Below the pieces are notes generated by a model. That model did not search any database. It saw only the letters and a list, made by a program, of their open reading frames with translations, and was not told where the DNA came from. Below, piece after piece: positions 31,459 through 42,027 of a stretch of DNA of 64,000 nucleotides. Source of the stretch: Cerioporus squamosus. Its lineage: Eukaryota; Basidiomycota; Agaricomycetes; Polyporales; Polyporaceae. The stretch lies in contig JABYQS010000058.1 of NCBI GenBank assembly GCA_022592435.1, forward strand, positions 1 to 64,000, written 5' to 3'. Each line of letters starts with the position of its first letter. The stretch's first letter is position 1. Both the position numbers and the translations under genes were made by a program.

Positions 31459-32844
31459 GGTTGTCGAGCTCGTCGCTGTTCACGACGACGAAGGCGGCGG
31501 CGGCGGCAGCGACGGAGGAGATTGTGGTCGCTTCCGCCTCTGGGGCTTCGGACCGCGACATGGCTCGATTCGGCAATCACGTCGGGTGACGGGTCACATG
31601 CACATGTCACGTACGTACATTACCGCTGGCGCCCGGCCCTGCGTCTTCTCGTCCGCACGGTTCTCTTCCTCTCAAACTTGTTTTGCTCGGGTCCAGCGAT
31701 GCTCAACCGCACCCAGCATTATATCCGGGTTCTCTTCTCTAGTCCTTGCTGCCACATGTTACACGCTCGCGCACCGTCATGCTATCAGTTCCAGCAACTT
31801 CCGACTCCGGATGATCAGCACCGGTAGAACGTAGCAGACTAGCCCCGACCCCCTGCGAGTGATTGGCCGAGAACCGACAGAAACTCTAACCATTTGACTT
31901 CGTGTTTGGCATGTGCAGCCAAATATCCCGATCGATCTCCAGGTCAGCCACCTATCTCATTGTGTCGATACTGTTCCCTCCCGTCCCTTTTGTTGTCACC
32001 TCACAACCGGCCTTGCGCATCGTTCAATACTCGCATTCGTACAGATAAAAGTCGTCTTCGTTGTCGACGCCATATGTCAGTTGCAGATCCGAAGTTCAGA
32101 CCCGAAATTAAAATCGCGCATCTAGCTCCGCGCGCTCCGACGAAGCAGGCCCGCGCTCTCGGATGACCTCCGGCCGGGTTGAGAAGGCCTGCACCTTCGC
32201 GGAATGTCATTCTACCAGGCTCGGCGGACGCGTCCGGCGATGTCTTGCTGCTCCGAGCCCTCTCCCCTGGAGAAAATAACCTGGGAATCTGGCCGAGCAG
32301 CGGGTCCACAAACACGACGCATGACACGAGGTGATACGCAGCCTTCCGTGGTCGCACTGCACTGGTCCTTCCTGTCGAGTGTACAGGGTCATAAAACGCG
32401 GCGACCTTTTCCTTTTCGGCATTTCCTTGATGCGGCGAAGGTCCCTCGCGCCTCTCTTTGGCCTGCTCCTTGACGTCGAGCCTCTCTCACTGCCTCGTCT
32501 GCCCGGCCTCCAGACCGTCCTGCTGATTTAGCAAACCCACTCTCATCCAACTCCAGGATACCACGCTTGCCCACTGCCCAACGCCGGCCTCGTGTTGTCG
32601 GACGTCACTCGACCCTCTCTGGTGCCCTGGAGTTCATGCCTCACCGTAGCGGTTGCCGGTGTCTCTCTCTCGTCTTCTCACTGTGTTGGGTGTGTGGTCT
32701 CTGGCTGCACAATCCGGTGCTAGAGTACACAGGGGGATCCTGCCATGCGCCAGCCTCATCGCTTGCTCCCTCCAAGAAGGTACATATTCAGAGCTGAGAG
32801 GACTTCTCGACGATCCATCCACTCCCGCTTCTTTAAATTCTTCC
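31459..32844. promoter_or_regulatory. Divergent promoter between NDR-type kinase and homeodomain gene
   Basis: This 1.4-kb region lies between two divergent starts. Around 31593-31617 there is a dense patch of GTCAC, CACATG and ACGTACGT elements close to the kinase start. An ATAAAA stretch near 32391 could serve the homeodomain gene, whose 5' leader is pyrimidine-rich. The assignments are tentative. Confidence 0.35.
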
Positions 32845-34304
32845 ATGTCGAATCACCAGCACCCGGACGACCACTTTCATTACGGCTGTTTTCCTCGTGG
32901 ACCCCGAAGAGGCACCAACACACCGACAGGTGGCAACAACAATAACAACAACTCCCGCCGCGGGCTATTTCATCTCGGACAGGGTGGGCGAACTGTGCTC
33001 CCTCCTCTTCATCTTCCTTTTCGAACCTCACGTTCTCCAGGTCTGTTCTCCTTCGGAGTACCTTATACTGTATGAAAGAACTCAATCCATCTTCCTTAAC
33101 GCAGCACCTAACCCCTCACTCTCTTCCCAATTTCCCCAGCAAGATCCCACGCAGACCACCGATCCAAGCATAGCCCATTTCAGCCAGCAGGATTGGCAAG
33201 GTATGCGCGAGGGCTTCCCTTCTCATCGTCGCACGCTGACGGCGTCTCGCCCGTTCCGTTTTTCCGGCCTCCAGTACAAGGACACCAACAGGCTGTCACG
33301 CCGTTCTCTTCTGATCCCCGATACCAAAGCCAACAGGCCGCATACGGCTCATATCCGTCTCGCTCATCGCCGAACATGATCGCGGGACCCCACGACTCGC
33401 GTATATTACCACCACCACTTAATATGCCTCCATCGCAGATGCCCCCGCATATCTCCATGGCGCCCACCACCCAAGTTCGCTCTCCTACCGCTGGCTATTC
33501 CGCCTACGCCCCCTACCCTCAGCAGCAAGCGCATGCTGCGTACAACTTCCCCCATGGGGCAACAGCTCCGGATCCCCGCAGCTTGCCCCCGCCCATTCCC
33601 TCGATGCACCCGTACGACGCGTCGTCGTCGGGACTAGGACCTCGACGCAATTCTCTAGTGGAGAGGACTTCCATGCGCCCTGGTGGGCATGGTAGTACTC
33701 CGTACCCACGCGTTCCCTCCGTCGCTACCCACGCTCCGGAACCCCCGGTCGAGCCCGTCAAGAAGAAGCGTAAACGGGCTGACGCAGAACAGCTCAAGGT
33801 GCTCAACGAGACGTACAACCGCACCGCCTTCCCATCGACCGAGGAGCGCATAGAGCTGGCCAAGAAGCTGGGCATGTCTGCGCGCAGTGTACAGATATGG
33901 TGCGCCCCTCCTGTTCTCTTACGTGTGTACCCAACTGATGAGCCTTCACATTACGACGTCGCCGTCGGGTTGACAGGTTCCAGAATAAACGACAAGCGAT
34001 GCGTCAGAGCTCCCGCCAGGCCGCGGCCAGCGCGCCCCCAACAACAAGTCAACCATATGCTGCGGCGTCGCATTCCGCACCTCCTCCCACAACGACACCT
34101 CTTCCACAGACAGGAGGGTACCCGGGCATGGGTCCCTCGAGTGTCAGCCAAGCTGGCTACGGCACTTCACGACCTCCCAGCGACCTGGGAGGGATGCACT
34201 CGTCTGGCCGCCTAAACCCATCCCCAAACCCGTCCTCCCACCGGAGGAGCCATGAGGAAGATCCGCACAGACACGAACTCCGGCGACTCTCTCCTCGCTT
34301 CTAA
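32845..34304 (+). CDS. Homeodomain transcription factor (typical, non-TALE)
   Basis: The core is a homeodomain: basic arm KKKRKRADAEQLKVLNETY, then AFPSTEERIELAKKLGMS, and recognition helix RSVQIWFQNKRQAMR. It is interrupted by an intron (33900-33976) within the WFQN codons, a position common in fungal homeobox genes. Upstream is a Gln/Pro/Tyr-rich region (33280-33720); downstream a Ser/Pro-rich tail ends RRLSPRF. The chosen start (MSNHQHPDDHFHYG at 32845) is followed by an Asn-rich run and introns at about 32990-33047 and 33201-33284 that preserve frame; the 5' exons are less certain than the homeodomain part. It probably acts in the nucleus as a DNA-binding regulator of growth or fruiting, but the specific target is unknown. 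Confidence 0.82.
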
Positions 34305-36338
34305 TCGCGGCCACATCGCACCTCGCACTCACATCCCGGACCCCGCGCCTGTGTGGCCACGACTCTACCCCCCCAACAACACGTTCCTCGACCGGCATCG
34401 CTCCGAACACGTCCTCCCTGCACCACGCACTCTACACGCTGCACGATGTGCGACGCACCGTTTGATCGTGGTTTTGCGCGCCACCACTTGCGTCAGATCC
34501 CATACCTCCCCGTCGACACCCGTCAGCCTCTTCTACGCGCCTTCTAGAGTGCGGGAGCAGTCCGCTACGCGTCTTCCGCCGTTATTTGCATTACAAGGGG
34601 CACCCCCCCGTCGCACCCCCGCATCTTTCACGTAACATCTGAACTCTACCTGCACAGGGACTTGCATCTAGCCAGGACTGCAGCTGTCCGCCCTTACGTT
34701 CCGTTCACGTTCCTGCTTCTTACCTGTTATCGCACGCCATCGCCAATGTCATCGCCGCTCTCGCATTCTCATCCCCCGTCCGTTCCCTGTTCCTACGTTA
34801 CCCGGTCACCCCTCCCGTATTCGCACCCTCGACATCGTTACTGCATCGTACTATCTATCGGTCGTCTAGTGCACCACGCGCCCCTACATCCATCCCATCT
34901 TTCACCCCTCCCTGCACGGCATTGTATCCATCTACGTACGCATTCTGCTCCTTTACTACACCATTATGTATATCGCGCAACCCCTGACTTATCACCTATC
35001 TCATTACACCCATTACTGTACCCATTCCCCGTACTTGCTAGTTTTGCGATCCCATCTCTCCCGATCTTTATTTTACTTATTACCGTATATGATTTATGCT
35101 AATGCTTGGGACTTGGTTGCTCGGACTTGCGGTTCCCCTAGTGTCGTCCATAATATCACGTTGGCTTGCAGACTTTCGTGGGTGTGTGCGGTCTTGCATC
35201 CTCTTGCCAGTCTTGCGCAAGCTCCATCGTCGCCATCGTCTTCCCAATCTGACGTGTCCGCGGTCGAGACGTGTGAGCCCGATTGGGGACAGGCACATGG
35301 TGATCAGAGTCCCCCGGACTCTGCTTCCGCGAAGGAAGTCGAAGCTCGCCAGCCGCACCGCCTCCATCCGTGCCAAATCGGAACCTCTTCGACTGAACCG
35401 TTCCACGCGTGCGCCGTGCAACACGCCATATATACGAGCCGCCGGAGACCATATCATAGTTCAGAGACCGCAACCCACATGGTCGGAACGCAAGACCTAT
35501 GTATGACCACAAGGGCGTCGACCGGGGGAGTGTTCTTCGCACACGAGCCAATCGCCCCATCGTGAGTTAGGCCAGGGTGCGGTTGAGAGTCGAGGGTGAT
35601 GGTGAACGCAATCTATCCGGATCTGTGCGCGCTGGCACTAGAACACTCGCTTGTCGTACCCCGCATGCCCGACGAGCTTGCCACGGAAGCCTCAGCCGTT
35701 CTGGCAGTTGGAAGCAGGAACCACGCACGCACGCGCACGGTCGGTCGGCGCATCTGCCTGCAAGAACGCGCTGGCTGCTGTGTGACTTGTGGCCACTGCG
35801 TGCGAGATTCGTGGTTGAGTTCACACTTCGCCGTCGATCCGGGGATGGTGCCGTGTGCTGTGCTTCCGTGACGTGCGCACGGGCGCGTCTGGAGTGCGGC
35901 GACACGTCGTTGACATCGGGGCCATGTGGGTATGGGCGTACCGACACGAGGCGAGGTCCTTCTTTTAACATTCCAGGTTCGAGGCTCGGAGCGCGGAAAC
36001 ATCAAATATCGTTGTATTCCTGTACAATCGTGCGGTGCGGTGCGTGCAAGCAGGCATCGATACATAGCGGTGTGGCAATAACAATGCGGGAACGGACGGG
36101 GTCGATAACAACATGAACTTGCGAGCTTATGCGCAGGAGCGTGGCGCAGAGCCTGGCGGCCACAGCAGACAGACAATGAGATCCCGTCGACCAGTGCTTC
36201 TCAAAAGCAAGATCGAGATCTCGAAACGAGCCAAGAGCCTGCGAACGCGGAATCGCATGTCAGCGGCGGGTTTCAATGCATGAGAAGACCGCGGCGCGCG
36301 AAAAGAGAACCACTCACACATGGAGGAAAGAAGGGAAA
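34305..36338. other. Convergent intergenic region with a pyrimidine-rich tract
   Basis: This is 2.0 kb between the homeodomain stop (+) and the AA9 stop (-). From about 34320 to 35090 the + strand is strongly C/T-rich, producing long but compositionally biased open frames (His/Pro/Ser/Leu/Tyr-rich) that I do not accept as genes. It could be a long 3' UTR of the homeodomain mRNA. From 35100 to 36338 I see nothing coding. Confidence 0.45.
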
Positions 36339-38098
36339 TCAGTGGTGCCTCTTGGCGTGGTGGGAGACATGGCGCTTGACCATGCCGCGGCTGCGTTTCG
36401 CCTTGCACCTCCCCGTCGACGCGGGCGCCGAGGAGGTGGCAACCGACGAGGACGTCGGCTTGGACTCAGCGGAGGTGTGAGCCGCAGTCGTGGAGACATG
36501 CGTCGACGAAGCGGAAGGGGAGGCCGCCGTGGACGAAGCGTGGGTGGCGGAGGAAGCCTTGGTAGATGATGCATCCGTGGATGACGAGGCGGGGTCGGAG
36601 TTCCCAGAACCACTGCTCGAGTCACCAATGGCGGCAGGGCCAGGGATCTTGAAGCTCTTGAAGCTGTCAGACCAGATGTCTGGCCACTGGACGCTGTTGT
36701 ACAGGCCCGGGATCGAGACCAACTCCGAGCCAGAAGGAACGGTGTTACCGCCACCAGTCACATCGATCTGACTACAACCTGCTGTCAGTCCTGCGCAGAA
36801 CGGAGCAGTTGTAAGATTACGTACGCGCAGCTGGGGTAGTACTGAGGCTGGCCGACAGAGTGAAGAGCGACACTAAGGGGATGGTCAGCTTCTCTGGCAC
36901 CTATGCCAGTATCCGTGTTACACGCACATCTCGTTGCGGATCAACTGGAGAAGCACCACATTGTGTGAGTACTCCTGTCTGGTTTGTGGGAGTTTGACAT
37001 GACTCACGTATTGGCCGGCCTTCAGTTGGCTGGGGATGGTGCTGGTCCACTTCATGCCGTTCTCAATGAGCTGAGTGGCGGCCCACTTGCCGTTGGAGTA
37101 GCCAGCAGCATCGACCTTGAACCACTTGGCATTGGAGGCGTCAAAGTTCTTGCAGTCGCCGTCGCAGGAAGTCATGTAAGTCGAGACAGGGCCCTGGTGA
37201 TCGCTGGGCCACTTATGACCGATGATTCAGCGCAATGCAAACAAAAGTCGACTGTGAAACACGTACGTTCGTCCAATTGAAGACGACCTCGCTTCCTGCA
37301 GCAGCGGTCGCGACCGCACCTGCGCCGGACTCGCCGCCCTTGTTGCAGGCGACGTCGGAGGAAGTCGCGTCGAGGACTGGCCATGCGCGAAGGAGTCAGC
37401 ACGATAGAAACCCCCAACATAAGAAGAGCGTAAACGAGAACGCCTGGACGACTATAATATAAGGGCCGTCTCCTTGCCGTCGGTGGAGCTAACTGCATTG
37501 AGTCTCGATAGCCAGGATGTATTCGACGGAGGCAAACAACAGCTGGTGCATTTGCAGCAATTCGCCCTTCAGGTACCCCGAATGCTGTCACAGCGCCTGC
37601 TCATAAGCGCTGATCTGGAAGTGGAAGGAGTCCATAGGCGGAACCTAGTGGGATTCGGGTCGGTTGGCGGACTGCACTTCCACCAGTCTCGTAAAGAGGT
37701 GGTGGGGGACGTGGAACGAGGCGGAAAGCCACAACGCGGCAGAGACCAATCGTCCGAGGGACTTCCCTACCACACGACCCCGTTTCCCAATTCACAACTC
37801 TCATCACGAGCTAACGTCGGATGCTGATACTTACCGGGACCGTCATCGGGGACCTTCCTAACAATTCGCTTAGGGACGGGCGACTCGTACCTGCAGAAAG
37901 TGCGTCATAATTTCAGTCGATCGTCCTGAATTTCCGGAGAGCGCGGAAACGGCAAAATACGCACGGGTCGGTGAACGGAAGCCATCCGGAGTAGCTCTTG
38001 CCGCCGACAGTGAGACCTTGGACATAACCGTGGGCATTGACGGCAGACGGCGCAACAAGCGCGACAGCAAGAGCGGCGAGGGAGACGGAGAACATCAT
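36339..38098 (-). CDS. AA9 lytic polysaccharide monooxygenase with Ser/Thr-rich tail
   Basis: Seven minus-strand exons (38098-37965, 37890-37835, 37376-37267, 37211-37008, 36944-36928, 36872-36825, 36771-36339) total 1002 nt, 333 residues. The signal peptide ends VNA, exposing the essential N-terminal His (HGYVQGLTVGG). The second copper His is in SDHQGPVSTYM, and the axial Tyr is in VGQPQYYPSCAQI. The conserved secondary-sphere His (IVALHSVG) and Gln are present. The enzyme cleaves cellulose or hemicellulose oxidatively outside the cell. There is no CBM1; instead the catalytic domain runs into about 75 Ser/Thr/Ala residues and a basic His/Lys/Arg tail (KRHVSHHAKRHH). Exon 5 is only 17 nt, and intron 2 (37377-37834) is 458 nt. 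The acceptor before exon 4 is AAG, slightly unusual. Confidence 0.93.
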
Positions 38099-39663
38099 CG
38101 TGAGGACTGGATGGGGAGGTAAAGACAGAGGGTGTCGTAAGGACAGAAGACGGTAGGCGGGAACCGTTCGGTCTGGGAAGAGACAGGGAGCGGAAGGGAG
38201 GAGGAGGGGGAGGTACGGGGAGCACGGGGATTCGGGGGAAGGGTGACGGGGGCGTCGTCCTGAACGACCAGCACACCATCCGAGGCCTTTTCAACGCTCA
38301 CCCAGCGCGGACCTTGAAACGATCAAGTCTCACGCCGCCGCAACAGCGCCCTCTGCCCGGCGTCTATCCCCGCCAAAAGGCTCGGAGCGCCCTCCCGCCA
38401 CTGTTTCCGGTCCCGTCGCAATTGTTCCCCGAACCGTCTATTGTGGCTGTCGTCGCGGTACAAAATATTGGGACTATGGTATGTACCTCTCTCGCTGCAC
38501 AAACATACTCTTCTCGAGACCGTCGAGACGCGATGCTATGGCTTCAGGGCAGATCCTGCACAGCCAACTTCGCGATGCCGGTGCTCTCCACGCGGCACTT
38601 TTGCCCCGTTCACCCGTCCTAGCCGCTTCATCATCGCAAGTCGGACACGCGAAACCTGGCCGCTCATTGATTGGTCTGGCAACACGAGTCCAGCAGGCGA
38701 CTCGAATCACTGACCCTGCGTCAACGTTTCTCGACGAGATGACGCCTCGAGCTCCAGTACCCCGGAAAACTTCTCCTTACAGTACTGGCAGCCGTTCTCC
38801 ACCAGCGCGCGCTCTTCACAGTTTAGTCAGTCGCGAGTAGGTTCTCAGTCCGTCGAGATTGCCTGATTGGCTATTTTGCCCGGAATGAGCCCGACGAACG
38901 TTGCTGCACATGCCACACGGGCTAGCGCGCCTCAGCATGGGTGCATGGTCACGACTCACAAGATAACCACACCTCTGCTCCCGAACCCACCCGCAAACGT
39001 TGCCGCCCTGTCGGCTTGTGATAGCCCGGCGGAATGGCGCTCACAAGAGGCTGAACGGGAAGCTGCCTTCCGTAGGTATATATGTATGTGCCACTACTGC
39101 ATACCGCAAGGCTCGGTCTTCGCGGGCAATAACGGGGAGTATCGATGCGGAAAAAGTCAGGTACTCATTCGTTCGCAAGCCTGACCGCGGTCAGCACCGA
39201 GGCCTTTATCAGTTCAGGCTTCTTTTTTACTTGCACACATGCAAGCATACAGATATGGAAGCCAAGTACTGTCGCCGCTCTTCGTCTCGCCATATTCTTG
39301 CTGGTCATGCACTGTAGCACATGCACCATAAAGCGGACGAGAACATGCATGCACGGTTGTCTTCATTCCGTTCAAGTCACACCGTCGTTGAATCTACGCC
39401 GCCGCCGCCGCCGACGCTCACGGATATCCGGCTAGCATGTAGTCTACCAACACAGGTCTTGTTACATACACGATTACAAAGAGTGTGATACATGGTAATA
39501 ATACAGCAGTGCAGTGGGCAAGGAGAAAACCTGAGTGGACCAGGCCCACCCACATATGTACATTGACAAGGGTCGGACAGAGGGTGTAGAGGCGAATAAG
39601 TAGCAACACAGCAATAGAACAGATGGTCGACCGGGGAAAACGGTCAGAACAACAACATTCCCT
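38099..39663. other. Intergenic: AA9 promoter and 3' flank of membrane protein gene
   Basis: This is 1.56 kb. It should hold the AA9 promoter (gene on minus strand, start at 38098). A (CCG)n-like short run lies near 39401-39414. No gene supported. Confidence 0.45.
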
Positions 39664-41112
39664 TTAGGCCACACTGGGAAGATGCTCGACCGACGCCGAG
39701 CCCGGAGCGGGTCGTCGGGGAGACCGCACTGGCAGCACCGGTCCCGGGCTCGGCTGAAACTTTGGCGTCGTGGGACTAGCGGGGACGAACGCTATGGCAG
39801 GTATGCCTAACTGCGACAAAGGCGACGCAAGTGGCGTCGTCGAGCGCGACAAGTCGATCGAGGCCCATCTCGAGTCACTAAGCTGTTCGGGAGAGTGAAC
39901 ATAGAGCGGCGAGGCGACTGTGACGGGCGCGACTGCGGCTACGCGCGTCGCCTCCTGCACTGAGAATATCGTCGATAGCGAGGAGATCGAATTTGGCCGT
40001 CGTGTGCGAATAGGGAAAGCTGTGCTCTCCTGGGGTGTGATCCAGCGGATTTGAGGTGGGGCAGAAGGATTGGAATAGGTGCGCGGACGGGCAGGCGAAG
40101 GAGTGGACGCAGATGGGACAGATATAGGAGAAACGGCGAGGGGTGAATGAGGGTTTGGTAGTCTCGGAACGATAGTGGAGGCGACCGAGCTCGCCGATGA
40201 AGTGGTCTGAGACGGGCAGGATATGTCCACGTCGACCAAGGACACGTCGGAGCGGGAGAGGGCAGGACAGGGGGGCTTGGGCAGCTCGCTCATCCACGGA
40301 GGGGCACTCGCGGGTGCCGTGGGGTCTAGCGCGAATGGCTGTGTGCGAAGCAATTGGTCGCGGAATAATTGGTCATGGTACTCGAGCGGCGCGGATGCGG
40401 ACGAGTAGACACTGGCTGTCTCCGTGAGGGAATTAGCTCGCCGCAGATCTGCGGGCACAGGCACGCTGAGGTTGAAGCTGTCCTGCGCCACTTGCGTCTG
40501 ACTGGAGCCCTTGGTCTTCGGATAGAGGGGCGTGCCGCTCAGGTCCTTGAGGTCCTGTGGTCGGAGGACGAACCTTGCCAGACCATGGCTGTCTGCAGAG
40601 CTGGAGCACCTTGATGAGCCTCGCGACCAACGCGTTGAGACGGGAGAGAACGCGTCGTCTGGCTGGCGCTGCAGCGCTTGGAGGAGCTCGTAGTATGACT
40701 TGCCAGTCTCCGCTCGCCGATCGTGCTCCTTCGTCTTGAGCGGGACAGCAGCTCCTGTGGATATTGCGAATGCAACGCTGTGCTCGTACTTCTCGCAGTC
40801 CACCGGGGCAGAGATACGCCGTTTGTGCAGCTTCTTCAGCTTCCTGCGGTCGCGCACGATGCACCAGGAGACGGCGATGATGAGGTTAAAGGCCACGACC
40901 ACGACGACGATCCCGGCAATGAGCGAGGGATCGAGCGACACGCTCCGCTTCGCAAACGTCTGCACACACGGAATCAGTCTAGATACCGGCCTAGCGCAAG
41001 CACGAGGCACGGAAGCCTGTCTACTCACATGTGTACCGCTCGAGGACTGCATGCCGACTGACGCGAGGGAGGCGGCGTGGGGCAAGCGTGGCGTGTCCAC
41101 GACGGGGAGCAC
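39664..41112 (-). CDS. Single-pass membrane protein with long Ser/Pro-rich cytoplasmic tail
   Basis: Two exons on the minus strand (41112-41029, 40959-39664) sum to 1380 nt, 459 residues, with a 69-nt intron that starts GTGAGT. A short N-terminus (residues 1-38) precedes one strong helix (LIAGIVVVVVAFNLIIAVSW, about 41-60). A basic stop-transfer sequence follows (RDRRKLKKLHKRR), then about 390 residues rich in Ser, Pro, Thr and Arg, with many SP/TP sites. The layout resembles the SKG6/Mid2-type single-pass proteins of fungal cell surfaces, but no extracellular Ser/Thr-rich domain is present in this model, and I do not recognise a family. There may be an unannotated upstream exon. It shares a 915-nt divergent promoter with EF-3. 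Confidence 0.72.
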   Translation of the reverse strand: MLPVVDTPRLPHAASLASVGMQSSSGTHVSRQASVPRACARPVSRLIPCVQTFAKRSVSLDPSLIAGIVVVVVAFNLIIAVSWCIVRDRRKLKKLHKRRISAPVDCEKYEHSVAFAISTGAAVPLKTKEHDRRAETGKSYYELLQALQRQPDDAFSPVSTRWSRGSSRCSSSADSHGLARFVLRPQDLKDLSGTPLYPKTKGSSQTQVAQDSFNLSVPVPADLRRANSLTETASVYSSASAPLEYHDQLFRDQLLRTQPFALDPTAPASAPPWMSELPKPPCPALSRSDVSLVDVDISCPSQTTSSASSVASTIVPRLPNPHSPLAVSPISVPSASTPSPARPRTYSNPSAPPQIRWITPQESTAFPIRTRRPNSISSLSTIFSVQEATRVAAVAPVTVASPLYVHSPEQLSDSRWASIDLSRSTTPLASPLSQLGIPAIAFVPASPTTPKFQPSPGPVLPVRSPRRPAPGSASVEHLPSVA

Positions 41113-42027
41113 GCTCGGGGATGGTTAGGGATAACGCGAAAGGGCGTTGGTACTCACCTCGCGAGCTTCTCATATACCTGGGTCCTGGAGACTATCAGCG
41201 AAGTGCCACTTGCTATGCTCTGTTAGGAGCCCTGGCAGCGAATGATTCCTATTGCGAATCCACATGGTCGCGTAGGAGAGTGACAGAGCGGATGGAGAGC
41301 GATGATTCTCGCAGTTGACGGATGCTGGGTCGCACCGAGTGAGGCGATGTGCGCGGCTATGGTGTGGTATCATGCGACGAGGAATCCCGACCGGGCGACC
41401 CCATGTGTACATTTGCAGATAACGGGGTGTTGTTACAAACGGAATTGAGCTCTCCTGGCTGTTCCAAAAATATTGCGTGGATGTTGTGCTCGTTGGACAC
41501 GGGTGAGCAGATGGTCGAGGTCGAAGATTGGTCGGAGAGGATCGAAGTCGGAGTCGAGGTCAATGTCGTCGCAACGCATTAGCGCCCAGAAGCTTACATA
41601 GTTGATTGACTCAGTTTCAAATTCTTGCTTGAGTTACTTACCTTGACTTAGCTGAGGTTCTTATCGGACTAGTCCCACTACTTAATTGTGTAAGTAGTAA
41701 TCTAGCAGATCTTTGCCCCGATCAGACGGAAGTTCTCACACCTGCCTAATCGGGATCCTGCACAGGCCGATCTCATTTTCGAGATTTTCAGCTTGTCTTC
41801 GTCCTCCTCGTCCTCCCTCTCCGGCCTGCGCCTTGCAGCTAGCAAGGCATTCCCCACGACCGCACACTTTCATCCAGGCCTCGGACTCCCCTAGACAGCT
41901 GCGGCAACATACCACGCCCGACCTCTACTGAACGCACAGAGTAATCGAACGCCTCGCACCAATCTCGCACTTGCATAGATTTTCGCTCTCGGGTCCTGCA
42001 ACTGTATCACTTGTATCTGCAACTACT
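41113..42027. promoter_or_regulatory. Divergent promoter of EF-3 and membrane protein gene
   Basis: This region lies between two divergent starts. The 300 nt before the EF-3 ATG become C/T-rich on the sense strand, as in other highly expressed fungal genes. I see no clear TATA box. Confidence 0.45.

Noticed and set aside
34662..35565. Open frames of 146 and 199 codons on the + strand
   Set aside because: Same C/T-bias artefact downstream of the homeodomain gene; no domain, signal or splice support.
35968..35985. Another B-box-like GGTTCGAGGC
   Set aside because: No matching acceptor stem or A box in the upstream 80 nt.
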